DNA of 64,000 bases from the NCBI RefSeq assembly GCF_011764425.1, contig NZ_BLPF01000002.1:682997-746996 (forward strand), read 5' to 3'. Below, piece after piece: positions 7,563 through 16,009 of this stretch (within the stretch, counting starts at the first letter, position 1; each line of letters opens with the position of its first letter). The position numbers were made by a program, and so were the translations under genes. A model generated the notes under the pieces. The model saw only the letters and a program-made list of their open reading frames with translations. It was not told where the DNA came from and did no database searches. This stretch comes from Phytohabitans houttuyneae. GTDB lineage: Bacteria; Actinomycetota; Actinomycetes; Mycobacteriales; Micromonosporaceae.

Positions 7563-10500
7563 ATGGTGCGGCAGCCGGCCGACCCGTCCGAGGTGCACAC
7601 CGCCGCCGAGCTGTCCGCCAGCCTGAAATCGCTGTACCGAGGTCGTGGCCTGTCCTACAGCCAGCTCGACGCGCGGGCACGGGCGCTGCCCGCGCCGGGG
7701 GCCGGCTGCGGGCGCTGCCGCGTAGCACGCTCGGCGACATGCTCAACGGCAAGGTGCCGGCCAGGGAGACGCTGGTGACCTTCCTGGCGGTGTGCGGGGT
7801 CGGCGCGGCCGACGAGCAGCGGTGGCTGGCGGCGTGGCAGCGGGTCCGCGACGACGACCCGCGCCGCCCGCCGGGAGGCGTGCGGGTCCGCGACGCCTCG
7901 CCGAGGGAGCTGGGGGTACACGCGGCGATCCAGGGCCGCGCCGGCGACAGCGGTGAGCTTCCGGTGTACGTACCCCGTGATGTCGACGCAGGCCTGCGGG
8001 CGGCGGTGTCGGCAGGCGCGGAGCGGGGCTGCTTCCTGCTGCTGGTGGGGTCGTCGTCGGTGGGCAAGACGCGGTCGGCCTACGAAGCGGTCCTCGCGTG
8101 CGCGCCGGACTGGTGGCTGGTGCAGCCGGCGGACGCGGACGGCGTGTGGAGGCTGGCCGCCGCGCCGGTGCCGCGCACCGTCGTGTGGCTGGACGAGCTG
8201 CAGCGCTACCTCGGCGAGCGGGGGCTGGCCGCCGAGACGGTGCGCGAGCTGCGCCGCGCCGGCGCGGTCGTGATCGGCACGCTGTGGCCCGACGAGTACC
8301 TGGCCCGCACCGTCCCGCGTGCTCCGGGGACGGACGACCCGTACGCCGGCGACCGCGCGCTGCTGGACCTGGCCGAGGTCGTCGACGTTGCCGACACGCT
8401 CAGCGGTGAGGAACGGGGGCGCGCGGCCGCCCTCGCCGCCACCGACAGCCGCCTGCGGGTCGCGCTCGAGACGGCCGGTGCCGGGACGATCCAGGTACTG
8501 GCCGCGGGCCCGGCGCTGGTGCGCTGGTGGGAGCAGTCGCCCGACCCGTACGCCAAGGCGGTCATCACCGCGGCCGTCGACGCCCGCCGCCTGGGTGCGC
8601 GTACGCCGCTGACCACTGCCTTCCTGGCCGCCGCGGCCGCGGGCTACCTGACACCCGCCCAGTGGGCCACCGCCCCGCCCGGCTGGGTGGACGCCGCCCT
8701 GTCCTACGCGCTGACCCCGCTGCACGGGGCGGCCGCCACGCTCGCGCCGGTACCAGCGGCGGGCGGCGAGCCGGGCCGGATCGGTGGCTACGCGATCGCC
8801 GACTACCTGCTGCAGCACGCCCGCCGCACGCGCCGGGCGGCCTGCCTGCCGGCCGCCTGCTGGCAGGCCATGGTGGAGCACATCCACGATCGCGACGACA
8901 CGCTGCGCCTTGCCGCCGCCGCCCAGGCGCGGATGCGCTACCTCTACGAAGAGCTCCTCTGCCGGCGCCTCGCGGCCGGCGACGCCGAGGCCGCCGACAG
9001 CCTGGCCACGCTGCTGGAGCGCCAGGATCGCATCGACGAGGCGGTCGCCGCACTCCGGCCGCACGCCGCCGGCACCCCCTACGCCGAAGACCACCTTGTC
9101 GACCTGCTCCTCGCACACGGCCGGGCGGACGAGGCGATCGCCGTGCTGTGGCCGCCGGACAGACCCAGTCGCGCTTCGTGGAGCGGTGCCGACAAGCTCG
9201 TCGAGCAACTGGTCCGGCTGGGCCGCGCGGAGCAGGCCGCCGCGGTGTTGCGGCCCCGCGCCGGCGCGGGTGATGCCGACGCCGCCTACCACCTTGCCGC
9301 GCTGCTGGTCCACCAGGGCCGCACCGGCGAGGCCATCACCGTGCTGCGGGCGCACAGCGGCGACTCGGACATCGACTCGCGGCTCGCCTCCCTGCTGGAC
9401 CGGGAGGGGCGGAGCGAGGAGATCATCGACCTCATGCGGCCGCACATGGACGCCGGCGGCCCGGACAGCTCGCCGCACTTCGCGATGCTGCTCGCCGAGC
9501 ACGGGCGCATCGACGAGCTGCGCCAGCGCGTCGCGGCCGGCGACGAGTGGGCGGTGCGGCCGCTCGCGGACTGGCTGGCCGACAACGCCTGCATCGAGGA
9601 GCTCACGGCACTTGTCGACAGCCGGCGCGCGTACGCGCCCCTCGACTACTCGGACTGGCTGACCGAGACGCTCTTCGAGCTGGGCCGGGTCGACGAGCTG
9701 CGGGTGCGGGCCGACGCGGGTGACCGCAGCGCGCCCTGGCGGCTCGCGGAGCTGCTCATCGCCCAGGGACGCATGCGGGACCTGCAAGAACGCGTCGAGG
9801 CCGGTGACCACGCCGCCACCTGGCGCCTCGCCCAGCACCTGGAGGGGCAGGGCCGGGTCGACGAGGCCATCGAGATGTTGCGGGCGTGGGGCGATGCCGC
9901 CGGCGCGGGTGGGCTGCTGGCCGGCCTGCTGGCCAAGCAGACACGCACTGCCGAGGCGATCGACGCGCTGCGGCCCTCCGTCGAGGCCGGCGACCTGACC
10001 GCCAGGCATGCGTTCGCCGACCTGCTCGTCAAGCACGGCCGTATCGACGAGCTGCGCCAGCGCGCCGGCGCCGGAGACGACTACGCGACCTGGCGGCTCG
10101 TTGACCTGCTGATCGGGCACGGCCAGCTCGACGAGGCCATCCACGCGCTTCAGGCCCTCGCCGGCACCGGCGACTGGCCCGCCAACCGGCGGCTGGACGA
10201 GCTGCTCGCCGACGAGGGGCGCCTCGACGCGCTGCGCGAACGCGCCGACGCCGGGCACGAGCAGGCCGCCCGGCGCCTGGCCGACCTGCTGGCCGGCCAA
10301 GGGGACATCGACGGGCTGCGGGCGCGCGCCGACGCCGGCGACTCGCACGCCCTCTGGCGGCTGCGCGACCTGCTCGCCGGACAGGGCCGTGCCGGCGAGC
10401 TGAAGGAACGCGCCGACGCCGGTGACCACGAGGCCGCGAAGCGGCTGACCAACCTGCTCGCCGAACAGGAGCGCATCGACGAGCTGCGGGCGGAGGTCGA

Positions 10501-10645
10501 CGCCGGCACGCACGGCGCGGCCGAGCGGCTGATCGCCGCGATCACCGCGCGGGGAGGGCTCGATCGGTACAGCGCCGCGCACGTCAGCGCGTTCGGCTTC
10601 ACGGCGGACGGCGCGGTGTGGTGTGAAGCTCGCCCTCCCGCGTAG
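7563..10645 (+). CDS. HTH-STAND ATPase with TPR-like repeats (frameshifted)
   Basis: About 1027 residues in two frames. The start (ATG 7563) gives an Xre-like N-terminus, VHTAAELSASLKSLYRGRG..., which continues after a missing base near 7700-7716 as LPRSTLGDMLNGK and FLAVCGVG; both halves are needed for a normal HTH domain. A P-loop NTPase follows (Walker A GSSSVGKT near 8047-8070; Walker B TVVWLDELQ near 8180). From about 8990 to 10540 the protein is a run of TPR-like helical repeats, first of about 32 residues (LLERQDRIDEAVAAL) and later of 28 (DLLAGQGRAGELKERADAGD). The layout is that of a STAND signal ATPase: sensor repeats, switch, and here an HTH as effector or adaptor. Target and trigger are unknown. 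The frameshift may be a sequencing error. Confidence 0.75.
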
Positions 10646-10674
10646 GTTCGAGGTCCGACGCCTGGGGGGTCCAC

Positions 10675-11685
10675 ATGCGAACCATCGACTGGCGGCACGA
10701 CCGGATCGTGGCGATCGACCAGACCCGGCTGCCGCACGAGCTCGTCCTGATGGAGATCGACACCGTCGAGGGCCTCGTCGACGCGGTCAAGCGGCTCGTG
10801 ATCAGGGGTGCGCCCGCGCTCGGCGCCGCCGGTGCGCTCGGTGTCGCGCTCGCTGCGCGGCTCGGCCCCGGTGACCCGGCGATGGTGGCCACCGCCGCCG
10901 CGGCCATCCGCACGGCCCGGCCGACCGCGGTAAACCTCGCCTGGGGTGTCGACCGCGCCCTGGCGCGGCTGCCCGAGGGAAGCGAAGCGGTGGTGGCCGA
11001 GGCGCTGGCAGTGCTGGAGGAGGACGTCGCGTGCAACCGGGCGCTCAGCGCGCGCGGCGCCAGCTGGCTCACCGAGCGCGTCGGGGCGCCCCTCGCCGTA
11101 CAGACCCACTGCAACGCCGGCTCCCTGGCGTGTGTCGAGTGGGGGACCGCCCTCGGTGTCGTGCGGGCCCTGCACGATCGTGGCGCGCTCGCCCACGTGT
11201 ACGCGGCGGAGACCCGCCCCCTGCTGCAGGGCGCGCGGCTTACCGTGTGGGAACTGGCCCAGATGGGCGTCCCGCACACGCTGGTGGTCGACTCGGCGGC
11301 GGCCACCGTCCTCGCGCGAGGGTTGGCCACGGCCGTCGTCGTCGGCGCCGACCGCATCACGGCCAACGGCGACGTGATCAACAAGGTCGGCACCTACCCC
11401 TTGGCGCTGGCGGCGGCGCAGGCCGGGGTGCCGATGGTGGTGGCGGCGCCCGAGTCGACGATCGACCTGTCCACACCGACCGGCAACGATGTGGAGATCG
11501 AGGTGCGCGGGGGCGACGAGATCGTCCGGTGGGGTGGCGGTGAGGTCGCGCCGGCCGGTACCGGCACGCTCAACTTCGCCTTCGACGTGACGCCGGCGGC
11601 ACTGGTCACCGCGATTGTCACCGAGCGTCGTGTCATCGAGCCCGCCACGGGCGGGCGCCCTGATTCCACCGTCACCGGCCAGTAG
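10675..11685 (+). CDS. mtnA: MtnA-type sugar-1-phosphate aldose-ketose isomerase
   Basis: A 336-residue isomerase of the MtnA/eIF2B-related family, which converts 5-methylthioribose-1-phosphate (or 5-deoxyribose-1-phosphate) to the ribulose form. Family landmarks: IRGAPALGAAGALG near residue 43, the catalytic Cys in THCNAGSLA (C146) and Asp in VGADRITANGD (D226), spaced 80 apart as in known MtnA. The usual methionine-salvage genes (mtnK, mtnB, mtnC, mtnD) are absent; instead an aldolase/dehydrogenase fusion follows 25 nt downstream. That pairing suggests a DHAP-shunt or 5-deoxyribose salvage role. Confidence 0.88.
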   Translation: MRTIDWRHDRIVAIDQTRLPHELVLMEIDTVEGLVDAVKRLVIRGAPALGAAGALGVALAARLGPGDPAMVATAAAAIRTARPTAVNLAWGVDRALARLPEGSEAVVAEALAVLEEDVACNRALSARGASWLTERVGAPLAVQTHCNAGSLACVEWGTALGVVRALHDRGALAHVYAAETRPLLQGARLTVWELAQMGVPHTLVVDSAAATVLARGLATAVVVGADRITANGDVINKVGTYPLALAAAQAGVPMVVAAPESTIDLSTPTGNDVEIEVRGGDEIVRWGGGEVAPAGTGTLNFAFDVTPAALVTAIVTERRVIEPATGGRPDSTVTGQ

Positions 11686-11710
11686 CCCGCACGCCGAAGG
11701 AGCCCGACCG

Positions 11711-13672
11711 ATGCGCGACGCGTGGGACGCCGCGACCGCACCCGCTGCGGATCAGCCGCTCGCACAGCTCGTCCACGCCTCGCGCCTGCTCGGCCGGGAG
11801 CCGAGCCTGGTGCTGCACGGCGGCGGCAACACCTCGGTGAAGACGACGGTGACCGACCTGACCGGCGAGGCGGTCGACCTCCTGCACGTCAAGGGCAGCG
11901 GCTGGGACCTGGCGACGATCGAGGTGGCCGGCTTCGCCCCCTTGCGCCTCGACCGCCTGCGGCGGCTGTTGACGCTGGAGCGGCTCAGCGACACCGACAT
12001 GATGAACGAGCTTCGCTGCGCCTCCATCGACGCGGCGGCGCCCGACCCGAGCGTCGAGACCCTCCTGCACGCCCTCCTGCCGCACCCCGCGGTCCTGCAC
12101 AGCCACGCGGACGCCTTGCTGGCGCTGACGAACCAGCCCGACGGCGCCGAGATCGTCAAGGAGGTGTTCGGGGAGAGCGTCGTCGTCGTTCCGTACACGA
12201 TGCCGGGTTTCGACCTGGCGCGCCGGTGCGCCGACATCGTGCCGCGGCGCCTGAGCCCGCAGACCGAGGGTGTGGTTTTGCTGCACCACGGCCTGTTCAC
12301 CGTCGGTGTGGACGTCGAGGAGGCGTACCGCCGGCACATCGCGCTGATCACCCTCGCCGAGCGGCACATCGCCGATCACCCGCCGGTGGCGCGGACGCCC
12401 GCGGGGCTGCCACCGGTGGACCCGCTGCGGCTCGCGCGGCTGCGGCGGGAGGTGTCGGACGCCGCCGGCGCGCCCATGCTCCTCACCCGCTACAGCGATC
12501 CCGCGGTACAGGCGTTTCTGGAGCGCCCCGACCTCGGCGCGGTCGCCGCCCGCGGCCCCGTCACACCCGACCACGTGCTGCGCACGAAGCGGACGCCGCT
12601 GGTGGGCTCCGACGTCGCCGGGTACGTCCGGGACTACCGCCGCTACTTCGACGAGCACCGCGAGCGGCGGGGGGCCGCGCTGACCGCCCTCGATCCGGCG
12701 CCACGGGTGATCCTCGACCCGGAGCTGGGCCTGCTTACCGCCGGCCGGCGGGCCAGGGACGCCGGCATCGCGCAGGACATCTACCGGCACACCATCGGCG
12801 TCATCGAGATGGCCGAGGCGATCGGCAGGTACCAGGCGCTGCCCGCGGCCGACATATTCGACGTCGAGTACTGGGAGCTGGAGCAGGCCAAGCTGCGCGG
12901 CGGGCGGGCGGCGCCGGAGTTCACCGGCGAGGTGGCGCTCGTGACCGGCGCGGCCTCCGGCATCGGGCGCGCCTGCGCCGAGGCACTGCGGGCCCGGGGC
13001 GCGGCCGTCGTGGGGGTGGACGTCGACCCGCGGATCGCCGAATCCGGCGGCGAAGACCACCTCGGCGTCAGCGCCGACGTCACCGATCCGGAGGCCGTCG
13101 ACGCCGCGGTCCGCCAGGCTGTGGACCGATTCGGGGGTATCGACATTGTCGTGGCCGCCGCGGGTGTCTTCCCGGACAGCCGGCGCCTCGCCGAACTGGA
13201 CATGTCGACCTGGCGGCGCACGATGGCCGTCAACACCGACTCCATCGCCTACCTGTTCTCCCGCCTCCACCCCTACCTCGCGCTGGCTTCACGGGGTGGC
13301 CGTGCCGTCGTCGTGGCCTCCAAGAACGCCCCGGCACCGGGCCCTGGCGCGGCGCCGTACTCGGCGTCGAAGGCCGCGGTGGTCCAGCTCGCGAGGGTGG
13401 CCGCGCTCGAATGGGCCGCCGACGGCATCCGCGTGAACGTCGTGCATCCCGACGCCGTCTTCGACACAGCACTGTGGACGGACGAGATCCTCCAGGAGCG
13501 GGCCGGTCACTACGGCATGAGCGTCGAGGCGTACAAGCGGCGCAACCTGCTGCGCACGGAGATCACCAGCGCGCGCGTGGCGGAGCTTGTCGCGGTCATG
13601 TGCTCGGACGCTTTCGGCGCCACCACGGGCGCGCAGATCCCGATCGACGGCGGCAACGAACGCGTCATCTGA
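11711..13672 (+). CDS. Bifunctional class II aldolase / short-chain dehydrogenase
   Basis: A 653-residue fusion. Residues 1 to about 380 are a class II (zinc) aldolase: LVLHGGGNTSVK, HVKGSGWDLATIE, and zinc-ligand histidines in LHSHADALLAL and LLHHGLFTVG. Residues about 405-653 are a classical SDR with GAASGIGRA as cofactor loop and YSASKAAVV as active site. Known relatives (RhaE-RhaW type) split a ketose-1-phosphate to DHAP plus an aldehyde and oxidise the aldehyde. Placed after MtnA, it could cleave 5-deoxyribulose- or methylthioribulose-1-phosphate. ATG 11711 follows AAGGAG. Confidence 0.88.
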   Translation: MRDAWDAATAPAADQPLAQLVHASRLLGREPSLVLHGGGNTSVKTTVTDLTGEAVDLLHVKGSGWDLATIEVAGFAPLRLDRLRRLLTLERLSDTDMMNELRCASIDAAAPDPSVETLLHALLPHPAVLHSHADALLALTNQPDGAEIVKEVFGESVVVVPYTMPGFDLARRCADIVPRRLSPQTEGVVLLHHGLFTVGVDVEEAYRRHIALITLAERHIADHPPVARTPAGLPPVDPLRLARLRREVSDAAGAPMLLTRYSDPAVQAFLERPDLGAVAARGPVTPDHVLRTKRTPLVGSDVAGYVRDYRRYFDEHRERRGAALTALDPAPRVILDPELGLLTAGRRARDAGIAQDIYRHTIGVIEMAEAIGRYQALPAADIFDVEYWELEQAKLRGGRAAPEFTGEVALVTGAASGIGRACAEALRARGAAVVGVDVDPRIAESGGEDHLGVSADVTDPEAVDAAVRQAVDRFGGIDIVVAAAGVFPDSRRLAELDMSTWRRTMAVNTDSIAYLFSRLHPYLALASRGGRAVVVASKNAPAPGPGAAPYSASKAAVVQLARVAALEWAADGIRVNVVHPDAVFDTALWTDEILQERAGHYGMSVEAYKRRNLLRTEITSARVAELVAVMCSDAFGATTGAQIPIDGGNERVI

Positions 13673-13792
13673 CCGCCGCCGGAGTTTGCCAAAACCGCAA
13701 GATTGTTTGCCGCCTGCGGCGGTGTCGCGGAAGCTGGACGGCGAGCCCGTCGTCGAGCAGCCGCGGCTGCGCACCGGAAGGAAAGCGGCAAC

Positions 13793-14449
13793 ATGAGTGG
13801 ACACGGACACCAGCTCACCGAGGACGAGGCGGCAGCCTTGTTCGAGCCGCCGAGCTGGGACGAGCGGTACTCCGGCCCGGAAAAAGTGTGGAGCGGAAAC
13901 CCCAACCCGCAGCTTGTCGCCGAGGTGGCCGGGCTGGCGCCGGGCACCGCGCTCGACGTCGGCTGCGGCGAGGGCGGCGACGTGATCTGGCTGGCGCGCC
14001 AGGGCTGGACCGTCACCGGCGCCGACTTCTCCGCCAACGGCCTGGCCCGCGCCGCCCGGCACGCCGAGCAGGCCGGTGTCGCGGACCGCGTGGACTGGTG
14101 GCAGGTCGACGCGCGGACCTTCGCTGCCGGCGGCCGCTCCTACGACCTGGTCACCAGCCACTACCTGCATCCGCCGGACGGCGCGATCGTCGAGGTGGTC
14201 GGCCGCCTCGCCGAGGCCGTCGCGCCCGGCGGCCACCTGCTAGTCGTCGGCCACGAGCCGTCCGCGCACTTCACCCACCTGACCGAGAGCCATCGGCGGG
14301 CGATGTTCCTCGCCGAGCAGATGCTGCCCGGCCTCCCGGAGGACTTCGAGGCCCTGGTGGTCGAGCAGCGCCCGCGCACCGTCGTGCGGGACGGCGCGCC
14401 GGTCGACATCGGCGACTCGGTGCTGCTCGCCCGCCGCGGCGCAGCGTGA
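13793..14449 (+). CDS. Class I SAM-dependent methyltransferase
   Basis: A 218-residue methyltransferase with motif I ALDVGCGEGGDV and strand-2 end GADFS, then a conserved HYLHPPDGA region. The early WDERYSG phrase is typical of actinobacterial homologues near thiopurine/tellurite-type methyltransferases. ATG 13793 follows GGAAGG. It lies downstream of the aldolase gene with a 120-nt gap and ends at a strong bidirectional hairpin; substrate unknown. Confidence 0.85.
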   Translation: MSGHGHQLTEDEAAALFEPPSWDERYSGPEKVWSGNPNPQLVAEVAGLAPGTALDVGCGEGGDVIWLARQGWTVTGADFSANGLARAARHAEQAGVADRVDWWQVDARTFAAGGRSYDLVTSHYLHPPDGAIVEVVGRLAEAVAPGGHLLVVGHEPSAHFTHLTESHRRAMFLAEQMLPGLPEDFEALVVEQRPRTVVRDGAPVDIGDSVLLARRGAA

Positions 14450-14504
14450 CCGAACACAGTCCGGGAACCAGCGTGCCCATCGGCCTTCGCCTTCAGTGCC
14501 GAGA

Positions 14505-14532
14505 TGCTGGCCCGGCACCTGCCGGGCCAGCA
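14505..14532. terminator. Bidirectional hairpin between convergent genes
   Basis: A perfect 13-bp stem TGCTGGCCCGGCA / TGCCGGGCCAGCA with a 2-nt loop, centred between the methyltransferase stop (14449) and the end of the CBM2 beta-helix gene (14553). Confidence 0.8.
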
Positions 14533-14552
14533 CCGTGTGACGCCGGGGCCCG

Positions 14553-16001
14553 CTACGGGGTGACGGCGATGTTCGTCAGGGCCCGCACGGCGTTGGTCAC
14601 CGTGTTGGAGGCGTAGACGACGTTGAGGTTGCCCGAGCATTTGGACGTCGACGTCACGTTGATCGCCCAGTTGCCGACGCCGCCCAGGTCGGAGCGGTTG
14701 TTGCGCCAGACGTTGCCGCACCCGTTGGCGAACGACGGCGTGGTGCTCGGGTTGTGTGTCTCGTACCCGTTGGCGAACGTGCCGGGGCTGCGGAAGGTGC
14801 CGGTGTTGTCCTCGATGACGTACCCGACGCCCTTCGCGTCGACCCACGAGTCGCCGGCGTTCTGTCCCGTGATGCCCCGGCCGTCGAACGTGTTGCCCCG
14901 GATCACGCCGTTGAACGTGCCTTCCTTGATGTCGATCGCTTCCGCGGCGACGTTCGGGCCGATGCGGTTGCCGATGACCTGTACCCGGTCGGAACGGTCG
15001 ACGCCGCCGCTGTTGCCGTGGCAGGCCCAGTTGGAGTTGGCCGAGCCGATGTACACGCCCTCGCCGTACCCGGGCTGCACAAGGCCGGTGTTTTCGATGC
15101 GCGAGTTGCGGATGGCGCTGTCGGCGGACGAGCGGCGGAAGTGCACGGCCTCGTCCTCGACGTCGTGGACGTACACGCCGTCGATGGTGGTGTGGTGCGA
15201 GTTGTCGGCGACGATGCCCTTCTTCGACTCGGCGACGGTGAAGCCGGTCAGTGTCCAGTAGGGCGCGTTGTAAAGCCACAGGCCGTACCCGGAGTCCCAG
15301 CCGGCCGCCGGTACCGGGCAACTCGGCGCGGTGCCGGACGGGCCGTCGTTGATCAGGATCGCGTTCGACGGCCCGGTGAGCCGGATGGGGCTGGACGCCG
15401 TGCCGCCGGCGGTGGCGACGAACGAGCCCCGGTAGGTACCGGCGGCGAGGTTGATGGTCTGTCCCGGCCGTGCGAACGCCAGGGCGCTGCGCAGCTCGGC
15501 GGCCGTCGACACGTCCACCACCGGGCCGCTGGGTGGCGGCGTGGTCGGTGGCGGCGCGGTGGTCGGCGGTGGTGCCGTCGTGGGCGGGGCGGTGGTCGGC
15601 GCTGGCCCGCCGCCGGCGCAGGGGCGGCCGTCGATGGTGCAGTTGAGCGGCGTGCCGAGCCCGGAGACGTTGAACCCGAACGTCTCGCTGGCGCCGGGGT
15701 TGACATCGCCGTTGTACGTGGCGTTTGTGAACGTGTAGTGCTGGCCGTCGCGGGTGCGCACCGAGCTCCACGAGCTGGCGACGATCGAGCCGGCCGGCAG
15801 GTCGAACTCCACCCGCCAGGACGTCGACGCGGCGTCACCGGTGTTGCGGATGACGTAGTCGGCGCCGTACCCGGTGCTCCAGGTCGAGGTCTGTACGAAC
15901 GTGGCGGTGAGCTGCGGCGCCGCGGCGTGCGCGGTGGCGGCGATGCCCACGGCCAGCGCGGTCGCGGATCCGATGGCCGCGGCGATGGCGAGTCTTCTCA
16001 T
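14553..16001 (-). CDS. Secreted CBM2 plus right-handed beta-helix protein
   Basis: A 482-residue secreted protein: Sec signal peptide (MRRLAIAAAIGSA... to ATAHA), a family-2 cellulose-binding module at residues about 30-135 (TSTWSTGYGADYVI, FGFNVSGLG), a Pro/Thr linker (APPPTTAPPPTT), then a parallel beta-helix (VVDVSTAAELRSAL, GTYRGSF, EAVHFRRSSADSAIRNSRIEN-like turns). The helix resembles pectate-lyase or chondroitinase-B-like proteins. It probably binds plant wall and acts on pectic polymer, but no catalytic residues could be fixed. It starts 8 nt after the stop of the upstream gene (16010), with which it forms an operon. Confidence 0.85.
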   Translation of the reverse strand: MRRLAIAAAIGSATALAVGIAATAHAAAPQLTATFVQTSTWSTGYGADYVIRNTGDAASTSWRVEFDLPAGSIVASSWSSVRTRDGQHYTFTNATYNGDVNPGASETFGFNVSGLGTPLNCTIDGRPCAGGGPAPTTAPPTTAPPPTTAPPPTTPPPSGPVVDVSTAAELRSALAFARPGQTINLAAGTYRGSFVATAGGTASSPIRLTGPSNAILINDGPSGTAPSCPVPAAGWDSGYGLWLYNAPYWTLTGFTVAESKKGIVADNSHHTTIDGVYVHDVEDEAVHFRRSSADSAIRNSRIENTGLVQPGYGEGVYIGSANSNWACHGNSGGVDRSDRVQVIGNRIGPNVAAEAIDIKEGTFNGVIRGNTFDGRGITGQNAGDSWVDAKGVGYVIEDNTGTFRSPGTFANGYETHNPSTTPSFANGCGNVWRNNRSDLGGVGNWAINVTSTSKCSGNLNVVYASNTVTNAVRALTNIAVTP

Positions 16002-16009
16002 GGCTGTCC

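Noticed and set aside
7655-10582. 975-codon minus-strand ORF opposite the STAND gene
   Set aside because: Repetitive Gly/Val/Gln-rich antisense shadow of the repeats; no credible start or domain.
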